A stretch of 33,419 bases of DNA from DATCRE01 sp964235605 (GCA_964235605.1 CAXSCR010000052.1:1-33419); one strand, 5' to 3'. Numbered from the stretch's first letter, positions 8,248-17,271 are shown. Numbers and translations are program-made. Notes: generated from the letters alone by a model not told the origin.

Positions 8248-8342
8248 CACATTTTAGACACGATGCTGATTGGATTAGAATACTTTCCTATTTGGATAAT
8301 ATTTAGTGGCAATTTAATGTTATTGACTAGCTTTTGGTTAGA

Positions 8343-9770
8343 ATGAATTACGAAAAATCCTTATCTCTTTACAGAAATGACAAAACACTTCAACTGCTAA
8401 GGGCAGAACATTTCCCACTACTTATATCGTTTATTCATTTGGCTTTTAAACAACAGGATAAGATTTCCTACACGCAAGGAGAGTTACAAAGCTTACTTAG
8501 TGATTTTATTTATTCACTCGAACAGCAGGGAATTACAGATTACAACCAATCATCAGTTGAGTATCTTCAACGTTGGGCACAACATGGATACTTACGGAGG
8601 TATTATGAAACAGCAACCGATGAACCAGTTTATGAACTTTCTCCTGCTACCGAAAATGCGTTGAAATGGTTGGAAGACCTAAACAAACAACAATTTGTAG
8701 GCACACATAGTCGTCTTATTCAGTTTTTCAATTTACTTCAACAGATTGTCAGCACTACATCCGGGCCATACGAACGAGTTCAAAAATTACGCGAAGAACG
8801 AAACAGGATCGATAGAGAAATTGAACAAATTCAAAAAGGTAATTTCGTTCGTCCTTCTGAAACAGAGGTAAAGGAAACCTATTTCCTCGCAGAAGAAACA
8901 GCCAAGCGCTTGCTTTCAGACTTTAGGCAAGTGGAAGAAAATTTCAGAGAACTGGATACACAAACACGCCAAACTATCATTAAAAGTAACCTTGCTAAAG
9001 CTGATTTACTGGATAATATTTTTAAACAACAAGATTACTTATGGAACACAGACCAAGGCAAAAGTTTCCGGGCATTTTGGGAATTCCTGATGAGCGAACA
9101 AATGCAAAAGGAATTAGAGACTTTACTTGAAAAAATAAATGCCTTGCCTGCCATACAGGAAATAAAAAGAGAACAGGTTGTTGATCGAATTAAAACTAAC
9201 CTTGTTGAAGCCGGTGATAAAGTAAATCGCAGCAATGATGGACTGATAGAACAATTGCGAAAGTATGTTGAACAAAAAAATCTTTCTGAAAGCAGACATA
9301 TTTTACACAACATTGAGACCATTGAAGGTTTGTTGATGGATTATAAAGAAGATATCAATGCGCAGGCAACCTGGATAGAAATCAATGGGCTTTTCAAGCC
9401 AGTATTAACAATGGAACGGCCACTTTTCAGCCCTCCTGTAAAAGTTGCTTTCGAAAAAACCGCTATACAAGATGGGCTGGCTGTTGCCAATACAGATTTA
9501 TTATTTGAACAATTTTATGTTGACATAGAGGAATTGAGAAATAATGTAAAGACATTACTGCGAAACAAATCACAGGTAGCATTATCTGAATTATTGACCC
9601 ACTATCGTCCCACCAAAGGGATAACTGAAATACTTGGGTATATACAACTTGCAACAAACGATGAGAAGCATTTTGTGAACCGGGAAGTGCAAGAAGAACT
9701 AATTGTGGAAAATCAAGAAAGCGGCAAGACCTATCGGTTACAAGCTCCGCTAATTATTTTTAATCGTTAA
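8343..9770 (+). CDS. jetA: Wadjet defence protein JetA (DUF3375, kleisin-like)
   Basis: First gene of a type I Wadjet operon; 475 residues from the ATG at 8343 (an in-frame TTG at 8334 adds only three residues). The N-terminal part, with LLRAEHFPLLISFIHLAF, then a winged-helix-like region and the YLRRYYE segment, matches the DUF3375 family by memory. A helical, charged middle containing PYERVQKLREERNRID is followed by a C-terminal wing. In studied Wadjet complexes JetA is the kleisin-type subunit that bridges two JetC ATPases and carries JetB dimers; the complex extrudes DNA loops and recognises small circular plasmids. jetB starts four bases after its last coding base. No membrane segment or signal peptide is seen. 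Assignment is supported by the order jetA-B-C-D with the expected sizes. Confidence 0.9.
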   Translation: MNYEKSLSLYRNDKTLQLLRAEHFPLLISFIHLAFKQQDKISYTQGELQSLLSDFIYSLEQQGITDYNQSSVEYLQRWAQHGYLRRYYETATDEPVYELSPATENALKWLEDLNKQQFVGTHSRLIQFFNLLQQIVSTTSGPYERVQKLREERNRIDREIEQIQKGNFVRPSETEVKETYFLAEETAKRLLSDFRQVEENFRELDTQTRQTIIKSNLAKADLLDNIFKQQDYLWNTDQGKSFRAFWEFLMSEQMQKELETLLEKINALPAIQEIKREQVVDRIKTNLVEAGDKVNRSNDGLIEQLRKYVEQKNLSESRHILHNIETIEGLLMDYKEDINAQATWIEINGLFKPVLTMERPLFSPPVKVAFEKTAIQDGLAVANTDLLFEQFYVDIEELRNNVKTLLRNKSQVALSELLTHYRPTKGITEILGYIQLATNDEKHFVNREVQEELIVENQESGKTYRLQAPLIIFNR

Positions 9771-9773
9771 CTG

Positions 9774-10337
9774 ATGCAAAAAGAATATTCGCTTGGCCTG
9801 ATAGCCCTCTTAAAAGGAATTGTGTATGACCACCAAAGGGAGGTATGGGAGAACTTATCGCAATATGAACATGATATAAAAAAATATTTCTTGCCCTTGG
9901 GTCTTGATCTATACATTGATAAAAGTGAGGGTTTCAGCTTTTTAAAACAAATAGATTGGAGCGACGAAGAAACGCCGTTGCCTAAACTCGCTGAAAAAAG
10001 ACCACTCAATTTTCTAAATTCCTTACTCTGTATTATGCTCCGAAAATATTTATTAGAACACGATGCACAAGGAGGCTCTGTCCGCACCACTATTACTGAA
10101 CAGGAAATTATCAATCGAGTAAAAGTCTTTTTACCAATTTCCTCCGATGAGGCAAAGCAACAAGAAAAAATTATTACAGCTATTAATAGAATAATTGAAA
10201 TAGGGTTTGTACGAAAATTGAATGACCACGAGTATGAAATACACCGGATAATTAAAGGTTTCGTAAATGCAGATGTAATTGATGAAGCGCTTAAAAAGTT
10301 GCAGCAATATGCAGCAGAAAGAAAAACTACAGATTAA
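9774..10337 (+). CDS. jetB: Wadjet defence protein JetB (DUF4194, KITE-like)
   Basis: Small subunit of 187 residues, the usual size for DUF4194 proteins. It comprises two winged-helix-like regions, the second containing DEAKQQEKIITAINRIIEIG and then FVRKLNDHEYEIHRIIKGF, a pattern shared with the MukE/ScpB-like KITE proteins that sit on a kleisin. The C-terminal segment ending in LKKLQQYAAE is helical. Its ATG at 9774 lies three bases after the jetA stop, so translation is probably coupled. Function by family: a JetB dimer stabilises the JetA-JetC assembly and contacts DNA. Confidence 0.88.
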   Translation: MQKEYSLGLIALLKGIVYDHQREVWENLSQYEHDIKKYFLPLGLDLYIDKSEGFSFLKQIDWSDEETPLPKLAEKRPLNFLNSLLCIMLRKYLLEHDAQGGSVRTTITEQEIINRVKVFLPISSDEAKQQEKIITAINRIIEIGFVRKLNDHEYEIHRIIKGFVNADVIDEALKKLQQYAAERKTTD

Positions 10338-10351
10338 TTTATGTTTTAGTA

Positions 10352-13300
10352 ATGGATACTTTGTTTGATTCTTTGAACCTAACTTTTTCCGGCTTTCGGC
10401 TTCAATACCTTGAAGTCCTAAACTGGGGGACGTTCAATAAAAGCCGATGGAAGATACAGCCCAATGGACATAACGCATTACTCACAGGCGATATAGGCTC
10501 GGGTAAATCTACATTGGTGGATGCGTTGACTTGCCTTTTAGTTCCTCATAATAAAATTGTATTCAATAAAGCTGCCGGGGCAGAAGGTAAAGAGCGTAAC
10601 CTGCTTAGCTACGTGAGAGGTGAATTCAAAAAAGAAAAGGAAGAAATAACGAAGATCGCCAAAAAAGTATACCTACGTCCAGACGATAATACTTATACCG
10701 TCATCATCGGCAATTTTTATAATGAGGGATACAACGAAACTATTTGCTTAGCACAATTATTTTGGATTGGCAAAGATGGAAAAGTCGAAAAATTATTAAT
10801 GATAAGTACCTCTCCGCTTTCTATCACTACACATTTCAGTGGCTTTGCCGACATTAATGAACTTAGAAAGAAACTTCGGAACATTGAGGGCATGCAATTA
10901 TTCAATGATAATTTCTCGCAATACAGTGAGCAATTCCGAAGGCATTTTGGGATGAATAGTGACAAAGCCATTGATCTGTTCTACCAAACAGTATCTATGA
11001 AATCTGTTAGCAGTCTTACAGATTTTGTTCGCGAGCAAATGCTGGAACGAACTGATGTTAAAGATCAAATTGCTGCCTTACTGAAACGTTTTGATGACCT
11101 AAATAAAGCACATGCAGCCGTTGTGAATGCCCGCGAACAATATCAAATATTAAAACCATTAACAGAGACCTGCATTGAGTACGGAAATATCACTCGTGAA
11201 ATAGAAGACATTGAAGCTATGTTAGGCGTTGTGCCTGCTTGGTTTGCTGAAAAGAAAATCGTTTTACTCCAAGATGCTCTTGAAAAAGCAAAAGTTGAAA
11301 TTGAAAAAGAACGCCAAAAGCAACAACGATTGTCGAGAGAGCTAAATGAACTTGAAAACAAAAAGCAGGGTATCCTTCAGGATATAGCCAATAACGGAGG
11401 AAAACGAATTGAACAAATCGCAGAAGAAATTAAACGCCACGAACAAGACAAAGAGGATAAACGAAAGGCGTTTGTTGATTATGAGAATTTGGCACTAAAA
11501 TGTGGGTTAAAGAAAGCTGGAAATGAAAAAGACTTTCAATCGAACATAAACAAGGCTAATGACCGTAACCAACAATGCGAAGCGAGGGAAAAAGAACTGC
11601 GTGAAAAGCGAGACAATTTTATCAGTGAACTACGTAAACAGGAGACTGAGTATAAATCAGAACTGGAAGAATATCAGTCATTGAAAGAACGTGAAACACA
11701 AATTCCGGCCTGGTTAGTCGGGTTCAGAACACAATTATGCAACGACCTTCGCATAGATGAGGTTGATTTACCATTCGCAGGCGAATTACTAAAAGTGCGA
11801 GATGATGAAACAGCATGGGAAGGGGCTATCGAAAAACTTTTGCGCGATGCAGGTATTAGTTTGCTTGTTCCTAAAAATCATTATAGAAGTGTAAGTAATT
11901 ATGTCAATGATAACCCTTTGCGGGTAGCTGATGGGCGCGGCATTAAACTAACCTATCTCGAAACCGATTTACAAAACATAACTCGTCATAATAAAGATTT
12001 AGATAACGACAGTATTGCTTACAAAATTGAAATCAAACCTGATACACCTTTTTATGATTGGTTAGAAAATTATATTCAACGAAGTTTTGGTGACTATATA
12101 TGCACTGATGTACAAGGATTGCAACATGTACCTTTTGGCATTACTCAACAGGGCTTAATCAAAAGCGGTAGGATACGCCATACTAAAGATGACAGGCGAA
12201 GATTGGATGACAGACGAAATTATGTTTTAGGATGGAGCAATGCTGAAAAAATAAAAACACTAGAACTGTCGATTGAAAAACTGGAAGAGACAATTAAAAA
12301 CCTTAAAACACAAATATCTTCAGTAGAGTCCGAGCAAAAGGACAATCGTGATTTAAAAATGCTATTAAGTAACATTCTCTATTTGAAAGATTTTTCAAAA
12401 ATCAATTGGCAATACCATGTAGAAAAAATTTATCAACTGGAAAGAGAACGAAACGAATTGCTGAGCAATAATGACAAACTTGCTTTGCTTGAGCGAAATA
12501 AGGAAGAAGTAATACAACAGATAACTGATACTAAAGAAAATGATAGAAAAGTCACTGAAGAGATAGGAGGATTAAAGAATAGGGTACAGACTTACGAAAC
12601 GCAAAAAGCAGATGCGGGCAATCAAACAGAACAAATATCAAAAAGTCTTAAAGAAAAATGGTATCCTGTTATAGAAGAAAAACTAACTGATAAAAATATT
12701 ACACTTCGAAATATAGATAATCGACAAGAGGAATTCAGGAAGCAGTTTCAGGGTGAAAGCGGAGAATTAAAAAGACTTCGTGGAAAGCAAACCGGCTACC
12801 GCTCATCCATTGAAAGAAGAATGCGCGAAATAAAAGAGCATTCTAAAGCCGAATACAGTGAAATAACCGAAAGCATTGATGCCCGGACCGAGTACATGAA
12901 GAAGTATGAGAAATTAGTTTCAGAGGATTTGAAACGTCATGAAGAACGGTTCAAAGAAGAACTGAATAAGAACACCATAAATAGTATTGCCGTATTTGAT
13001 AGTCAGCTTCAAAAACACGAAAATGACATTAAGCATAAAATAAAAACCATTAATCAGCACCTATCAACTATTGTTTACAATTCAACGCAAGACACTTACA
13101 TCACCATCCAAATGGATGCCGCCGCTAATAAAAATGTCCATCTATTCAAAGAAGATTTGAAAAAATGCTACACCCATTCCTTTAGCAGTAACAATGAACT
13201 ATACACTGAAGAAAAGTATGAACAGGTAAAACAGATTCTTGACCGCTTTGCCAGCATGGAGAGTATTGACAAGGATTGGACTAATACGGTTACGGATGTC

Positions 13301-13750
13301 AGACAGTGGTTTGAATTCAATGCGAGTGAACGTTATCGTGCAGACAATACTGAAAAGGAATTTTATGAAAGTTCAGGGGGCAAAAGTGGCGGACAAAAAG
13401 AAAAACTGGCCTATACTATTTTGGCCAGCGCACTGGCTTATCAGTTTGGTTTACAGTTTAACGAAAATAAAAGCCGAAGTTTTCGTTTTGTTGTTATTGA
13501 TGAAGCCTTTGGGCGGGGAAGCGATGAAAGTACACGCTATGGATTGGAGTTATTTAAGAAATTAAACTTACAACTTCTTATCGTTACACCCTTGCAAAAG
13601 ATTCATGTTATTGAAGGGCACGTAAACTCATTTCATTTCGTGAGCAATCGTGAGGGAAACAACTCGCAGGTTAACAATTTTACAAAAGAAGAATATGAAT
13701 TGGAAAAATTAAAGCGTAACGGTGTTTTTCAAAAGGAAGATAAAATATGA
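10352..13750 (+). CDS. jetC: Wadjet SMC-like ATPase JetC
   Basis: Long SMC/MukB-type motor of 1132 residues. The head is split: Walker A GDIGSGKST at 46-54 near the N-terminus, and at the C-terminus the ABC signature SSGGKSGGQKEK (about 1007-1018) and Walker B FVVIDEAF with D1050 and catalytic-type E1051. Between them lie two long coiled coils (about 280-440 and 650-930, rich in Lys/Glu/Gln) around a hinge-like globular insert (about 450-640, containing WLVGFRTQL and YICTDVQGL). The DEAFGRG after Walker B replaces the D-loop form of classical SMCs and is usual for JetC/MukB-like proteins. ATP hydrolysis powers DNA loop extrusion, by family knowledge. The gene starts 14 bases after jetB, and its stop overlaps the jetD start (ATGA). 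Confidence 0.94.
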   Translation: MDTLFDSLNLTFSGFRLQYLEVLNWGTFNKSRWKIQPNGHNALLTGDIGSGKSTLVDALTCLLVPHNKIVFNKAAGAEGKERNLLSYVRGEFKKEKEEITKIAKKVYLRPDDNTYTVIIGNFYNEGYNETICLAQLFWIGKDGKVEKLLMISTSPLSITTHFSGFADINELRKKLRNIEGMQLFNDNFSQYSEQFRRHFGMNSDKAIDLFYQTVSMKSVSSLTDFVREQMLERTDVKDQIAALLKRFDDLNKAHAAVVNAREQYQILKPLTETCIEYGNITREIEDIEAMLGVVPAWFAEKKIVLLQDALEKAKVEIEKERQKQQRLSRELNELENKKQGILQDIANNGGKRIEQIAEEIKRHEQDKEDKRKAFVDYENLALKCGLKKAGNEKDFQSNINKANDRNQQCEAREKELREKRDNFISELRKQETEYKSELEEYQSLKERETQIPAWLVGFRTQLCNDLRIDEVDLPFAGELLKVRDDETAWEGAIEKLLRDAGISLLVPKNHYRSVSNYVNDNPLRVADGRGIKLTYLETDLQNITRHNKDLDNDSIAYKIEIKPDTPFYDWLENYIQRSFGDYICTDVQGLQHVPFGITQQGLIKSGRIRHTKDDRRRLDDRRNYVLGWSNAEKIKTLELSIEKLEETIKNLKTQISSVESEQKDNRDLKMLLSNILYLKDFSKINWQYHVEKIYQLERERNELLSNNDKLALLERNKEEVIQQITDTKENDRKVTEEIGGLKNRVQTYETQKADAGNQTEQISKSLKEKWYPVIEEKLTDKNITLRNIDNRQEEFRKQFQGESGELKRLRGKQTGYRSSIERRMREIKEHSKAEYSEITESIDARTEYMKKYEKLVSEDLKRHEERFKEELNKNTINSIAVFDSQLQKHENDIKHKIKTINQHLSTIVYNSTQDTYITIQMDAAANKNVHLFKEDLKKCYTHSFSSNNELYTEEKYEQVKQILDRFASMESIDKDWTNTVTDVRQWFEFNASERYRADNTEKEFYESSGGKSGGQKEKLAYTILASALAYQFGLQFNENKSRSFRFVVIDEAFGRGSDESTRYGLELFKKLNLQLLIVTPLQKIHVIEGHVNSFHFVSNREGNNSQVNNFTKEEYELEKLKRNGVFQKEDKI

Positions 13751-14925
13751 TCACACCGGATGAAATAAAAAGACAAGCTTCCAAATGGTGGAAAGCCTTT
13801 CTTCAAAGTCACATAACAGGTGAACCATTCTTCCCAAAAAGAATTGACCGCATTGGCAAAGTAAAATCAGGAGATGTAACGAGTCAATTTGAATCACTTC
13901 AGCTGCAAATTGAACGACTCTATCTTCACTCCAAAAATACAACTGGAACTGGGTACGTAGTAAAGACCGAACGGCAAAACTTCAGGCGAACGGGAATTCA
14001 TGAGTTACCTGAATTCATCGAATTTGAAACACAAGCTGACTATATTTCTTTTATTGGAAAGAAAAAAGACTGGCAAACATTTTTGAAAAACTATAAGCAG
14101 GTTATTGAAACAAAATTCTCATTACAAGAATGGTCGTTTAATAACTGTTTATGGTTATGCGAGCCGGGAATAAACTGGGCTGATATAATGAAAGTGTGTC
14201 AATACTTCAAACAAAACCCTATACCCAATCTGTACATAAGAGAATTACCTATAAATGTCCATACTAAATTTATTGAAAGAAATCAAAGAATAATCAAGGA
14301 ATTGCTTGACGTACTTATTTCGGGAAACCTCAAAAATACAGAAAAACAATTTGAAAAAAGATTTAACCTAAAATATGCCGAACCGCAAATTCGGTTCAAA
14401 ATTCTTGACAAGGAAGTAAGCCAAAATTTATTTTCAGGCATTGATGATTTAGCAATTCCAGTAAGTCAATTCGAAACACTGAAGCTACCAATCACAAAAG
14501 TATTGGTTGTAGAGAACAAAACTACGCTTTATACAACATTAACTCTTCCCAAAATGAATAACACTATTGCAATTTTTGGTAGCGGATATAGCGTTTATAA
14601 TCTCAAAAATGTCAAATGGTTTGCTAATCTTGAATTACTTTATTGGGGCGACATTGACGTACAAGGATTTGAGATTTTATCACAATTCAGAAATTACTTT
14701 TCACATACAAAAAGCGTTTTAATGGACAAGCAAACCTTTGACAAGTTTTTTGAATACGACAAGGGAACACTGACAATTGTTTCCACAAAACTTAATTTGA
14801 CAGACGAAGAACAACAACTTTACATTATTTTAAAAACGAACAACTGGAGGCTTGAGCAGGAGAAGTTATCGTTTGACTACGTGAACGGATATTTTGAAGG
14901 TAATTACCAGTTTCCATGTTTGTGA
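13747..14925 (+). CDS. jetD: Wadjet nuclease JetD (DUF3322/DUF2220, TOPRIM fold)
   Basis: The 392-residue effector of the Wadjet system. The N-terminal DUF3322 region contains the conserved RELPINVHTKFIERN stretch (about 165-179). The C-terminal DUF2220 region has a TOPRIM-type acidic set: Glu256 in VLVVENK, and Asp302 and Asp304 in LLYWGDIDVQGFEIL, which resembles the topoisomerase VI A/Spo11 metal site. A late RLEQEK motif near the C-terminus is also family-typical. In characterised systems JetD cuts the plasmid trapped by JetABC. The start codon overlaps the jetC stop by four bases, so it is the last gene of a tightly packed four-gene operon. All three metal ligands are kept, so the nuclease should be active. 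Confidence 0.92.
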   Translation: MITPDEIKRQASKWWKAFLQSHITGEPFFPKRIDRIGKVKSGDVTSQFESLQLQIERLYLHSKNTTGTGYVVKTERQNFRRTGIHELPEFIEFETQADYISFIGKKKDWQTFLKNYKQVIETKFSLQEWSFNNCLWLCEPGINWADIMKVCQYFKQNPIPNLYIRELPINVHTKFIERNQRIIKELLDVLISGNLKNTEKQFEKRFNLKYAEPQIRFKILDKEVSQNLFSGIDDLAIPVSQFETLKLPITKVLVVENKTTLYTTLTLPKMNNTIAIFGSGYSVYNLKNVKWFANLELLYWGDIDVQGFEILSQFRNYFSHTKSVLMDKQTFDKFFEYDKGTLTIVSTKLNLTDEEQQLYIILKTNNWRLEQEKLSFDYVNGYFEGNYQFPCL

Positions 14926-15023
14926 AATCAATTAATTTTATATGAGAGGTAATAGAAATTTTAACCGATAGCAAAGGCTTAAAACATTTATCTTGTTAAT
15001 AGCAGAAGATATATCTAATAGAA

Positions 15024-16364
15024 ATGCCCGAAACAATAAATGATAGAACAATTTTTTCACTTCTTGAAGTAACTACGAGCATTCAAAAGACAATTGCAGA
15101 TCGTTACAAGAGTTCATTCTGGATAAAAGCAGAAATGAACAAACTGAATTACTACAAACAATCTGGGCACTGTTATCCAGAACTTGTTGAAAAGAAAAAC
15201 GGAAAAATAATTGCGCAAATCAAATCCTGTCTCTGGAAGGATGACTTCATTCGGGCAAATAATAAGTTTCACGCACTCTTAAGAGAACCAATCAAGGATG
15301 GGATTAAAATTCTTTTCCTTGCAAAAATATCATTTGATCCTGCTCACGGATTGTCACTACTAATTATGGACATTGATCCCAGTTACACCTTAGGTGATCT
15401 AGAGAGAGAAAAACAGGAAGCCATCAGTAAACTGCAAAGTGAAGGCATATTTCATAAGAACAAAATACTAAAGTTACCGTTGTTGCCGCAGCGAATTGCT
15501 ATCATCTCCGTAGAGACCAGTAAAGGATTTGCAGACTTCAAAAAAGTTATTGAAACAAATCCGTGGAAATACAAGTTCTTCAATTTCCTCTTCCCTTCGT
15601 TGTTGCAAGGGGATAAGGCAGTTGCAGCTATTTCTTATCAGCTCAAAAGGATTAGAAAAGTAAAAAGTCATTTTGATGTCGTCGCTATAATTCGCGGAGG
15701 TGGTGGCGATATAGGATTATCGTGCTTTAATAATTATGATCTATCTAGAGAAATAGCTTTGTTTCCCATTCCAGTTATCACCGGCATTGGACATGCTACC
15801 AATGAAACGGTAATTGAAATGGTTTCTTTTTATAATGCTATTACGCCAACTAAACTGGCCGAACATTTATTGCAAAGGTTTCATAATTTCTCTATTCCGG
15901 TTCAGGATGCTGAAAAAAAGATTTGCGATAAGTCAAGACGTTTGGTAAGTGAAGAGAAAGTTAAGTTTCAATCCGAAGTAAAACTATTTCGTTCTGTTAC
16001 CGACAATGTTCTTATCACGAATAAAAATGAAATGGAAAATTTATCTAAATCGCTATGCCAGCATTCCATGTATACATTCAAACATCAAAAAGAATATTTC
16101 AGGTTCATAAAAAATCAAATGGTAAAAGATGCTTCTATATTCTTAAGTAAGAATTTAATTGAATTAAAAAACGTGGAAAAGAATATTAATAATATGAGTC
16201 CTGCCAACGTGTTAAAAAGAGGTTACAGTATAACTTCACATAATGGCAAGTTAATAAAAGATGTTTCCCAAATGAAAAAGGGTGACAGTTTAACCACTAC
16301 ATTGTACCAGGGCGAAATCATAAGTGTTGTAAAATCAATAGAGCAAGCAGATAAGAATGAATGA
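15024..16364 (+). CDS. xseA: Exodeoxyribonuclease VII large subunit
   Basis: Catalytic subunit of exonuclease VII, which degrades single-stranded DNA from both ends in a metal-independent way; 446 residues. An N-terminal OB fold (about 8-118, with SSFWIKAEM and the SCLWKDD turn) leads into the catalytic core and then a long coiled coil (about 290-400) that carries small subunits. Core motifs: IAIISVETSKGFADF with D171, IIRGGGGD with R224, and PVITGIGHATNE with H257. Where E. coli-type enzymes have GHETD, this protein reads GHATN, so the aspartate is Asn260; GGGS is also changed to GGGG. I recall this variant in other Bacteroidota. It starts 98 bases after jetD on the same strand and overlaps xseB. 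It may be an accessory paralogue tied to Wadjet or the housekeeping copy. Confidence 0.9.
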   Translation: MPETINDRTIFSLLEVTTSIQKTIADRYKSSFWIKAEMNKLNYYKQSGHCYPELVEKKNGKIIAQIKSCLWKDDFIRANNKFHALLREPIKDGIKILFLAKISFDPAHGLSLLIMDIDPSYTLGDLEREKQEAISKLQSEGIFHKNKILKLPLLPQRIAIISVETSKGFADFKKVIETNPWKYKFFNFLFPSLLQGDKAVAAISYQLKRIRKVKSHFDVVAIIRGGGGDIGLSCFNNYDLSREIALFPIPVITGIGHATNETVIEMVSFYNAITPTKLAEHLLQRFHNFSIPVQDAEKKICDKSRRLVSEEKVKFQSEVKLFRSVTDNVLITNKNEMENLSKSLCQHSMYTFKHQKEYFRFIKNQMVKDASIFLSKNLIELKNVEKNINNMSPANVLKRGYSITSHNGKLIKDVSQMKKGDSLTTTLYQGEIISVVKSIEQADKNE

Positions 16365-16578
16365 ACAACTAAATTACACCGAAGCATTTCAGGAGCTTCA
16401 ATCTATTGTATCCGAAATAGAGCAAGGAGAAATCTCTGTAGATGAATTGTCTGAGAAAGTTAAAAGAGCGGCATTGTTAATAAAGGTTTGCAAATTAAAG
16501 CTTACCACCACGGAAGAAGATGTTAATAAAATATTGAAAGAGCTTGATGCATCAACAAACGATAGTGCCGCTGTTTAG
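16357..16578 (+). CDS. xseB: Exodeoxyribonuclease VII small subunit
   Basis: Short helical protein of 73 residues, the normal length for XseB. It forms a helical hairpin that packs along the coiled coil of XseA. The pattern YTEAFQELQSIVSEIEQGEISVDELSEKVKRA is the family signature (short helix, turn containing GEISVDEL, long helix). Its ATG lies inside the end of xseA, overlapping by eight bases, so the two subunits are translationally coupled. A perfect 5-bp hairpin, CCGCT (16568-16572)/AGCGG (16577-16581), spans the stop codon but has no T tract. Confidence 0.9.
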   Translation: MNEQLNYTEAFQELQSIVSEIEQGEISVDELSEKVKRAALLIKVCKLKLTTTEEDVNKILKELDASTNDSAAV

Positions 16579-16581
16579 CGG

Positions 16582-16992
16582 AAGGATGATCGGAGTAAAC
16601 GAACAATGCACATTCAAATATGCTAAAGCTTACTTGAAAAAGTAATGCGACGCTAAAACTTTACAACCTGGCACGCTCAGGAAGCATACTTTTTTTAAGA
16701 CTTCTTTGACGCGCGACGCAACAAAATTGAATTGCGGGTACAACGAGCGGGCTGGCGGTTGAAGTCACATATGGGCAACATCGCTTTCCGTACAGGCAAA
16801 AAGATAGCTTTGAATGAAGGGAAGAAATCCTTTGATACCAAGAAGGCGAATAAGTTGCTAACTGCGAAATATCACAATGGATATAAGTTATACACCTAAT
16901 GCTAAAAACTCATTAGTGTAATAGTTCGATTTACATTCCAACGTTTATGGTTCACCCCGTGTCTAACCTGCTAGTGACTTATAAATATTGTT
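16582..16992. other. Decayed intergenic region after xseB
   Basis: About 410 bases without an intact gene. The middle holds the coding remnant described at 16702-16899. The outer parts (16582-16700 and 16900-16992) show no recognisable feature; CCTGGCACGCTCAGGAAG at 16668 may be earlier sequence of the same broken gene in a shifted frame. Confidence 0.5.
16702..16899 (+). pseudogene. C-terminal remnant of a Gfo/Idh/MocA-family oxidoreductase
   Basis: A frame without an obvious start reads FFDARRNK, then KSHMGNIAFRTGKKI, SFDTKKANKLLTAKY and HNGYKLYT before a TAA stop at 16897-16899. In intact Bacteroidota Gfo/Idh/MocA dehydrogenases I recall an ending with FFDAVRSRK, then HMGNIAYRTGRKL, a short spacer, ANKL...YR and a KL end, in the same order and spacing. 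Nothing upstream of about 16700 continues the enzyme, and the link between FFDARR and KSHMGN looks scrambled, so this is the last ~65 codons of a deleted gene. No function is expected. Confidence 0.6.
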
Positions 16993-17271
16993 ATGAAAAA
17001 TATTTTCACCTTTTGCTTTATTTTATTGTTCATATTCTCGTGTGAAAAGGATAAATCTCTTGATGAATTTGTACTAAGAATTAAAGAGAACAAAATACGT
17101 TGCACAGGATATGAAGGTCAAACGGAATGCTACTTGATACAAAAAGGAAGCAAAATTGACAGCGAAGAGTGGGAATATTTTTACGAACAGATTGATGGAT
17201 TCGACTATCAAGTGGGATTCGTTTATAAAATATTAGTCACTAAAGAACGGATTGACACTCCACCAATTTGA
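16993..17271 (+). CDS. DUF4377-like lipoprotein, apparently frameshifted near its end
   Basis: Secreted lipoprotein of 92 residues with an N-terminal hydrophobic segment and a lipobox ending in Cys17 (LFIFSCEKD). The body, containing CTGYEGQTECYLIQ, EEWEYFYEQIDGFDYQVGFVYKILV and RIDTPP, matches the DUF4377 pattern from memory: a CxG...CL strand, an aromatic-rich W..FY..I.GF.YE.G core and a final strand. The frame closes at TGA (17269-17271). In the +1 frame from 17270 the sequence continues DSPNNRYLLIRELSKEPV and stops at TAA 17324-17326, which is exactly the missing final strand of the family. One extra T in ATTTGAT explains it, so the ancestral gene would have spanned 16993-17326. It may be a real recent mutation or a homopolymer sequencing error. 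Confidence 0.7.
   Translation: MKNIFTFCFILLFIFSCEKDKSLDEFVLRIKENKIRCTGYEGQTECYLIQKGSKIDSEEWEYFYEQIDGFDYQVGFVYKILVTKERIDTPPI

Larger units (their letters stand above)
7755..8342. other. Gene-free junction upstream of the Wadjet operon
   Basis: No convincing gene is seen between the permease terminator and jetA. The stretch holds a third heptamer array (7821-7847), three IS21-like repeats (7867-7952), a short block at 7953-8075 that translates weakly in one frame (KGFGTTWTKTL) without a recognisable family, a nested hairpin (8080-8140) and an inverted repeat (8229-8247). The concentration of such marks at one edge of a defence operon suggests the scar of an insertion, which is inference. Confidence 0.5.

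Noticed and set aside
16568..16581. CCGCT-GTTT-AGCGG hairpin over the xseB stop codon, considered as a terminator.
   Set aside because: The stem is only 5 bp and no T tract follows; it may be chance.
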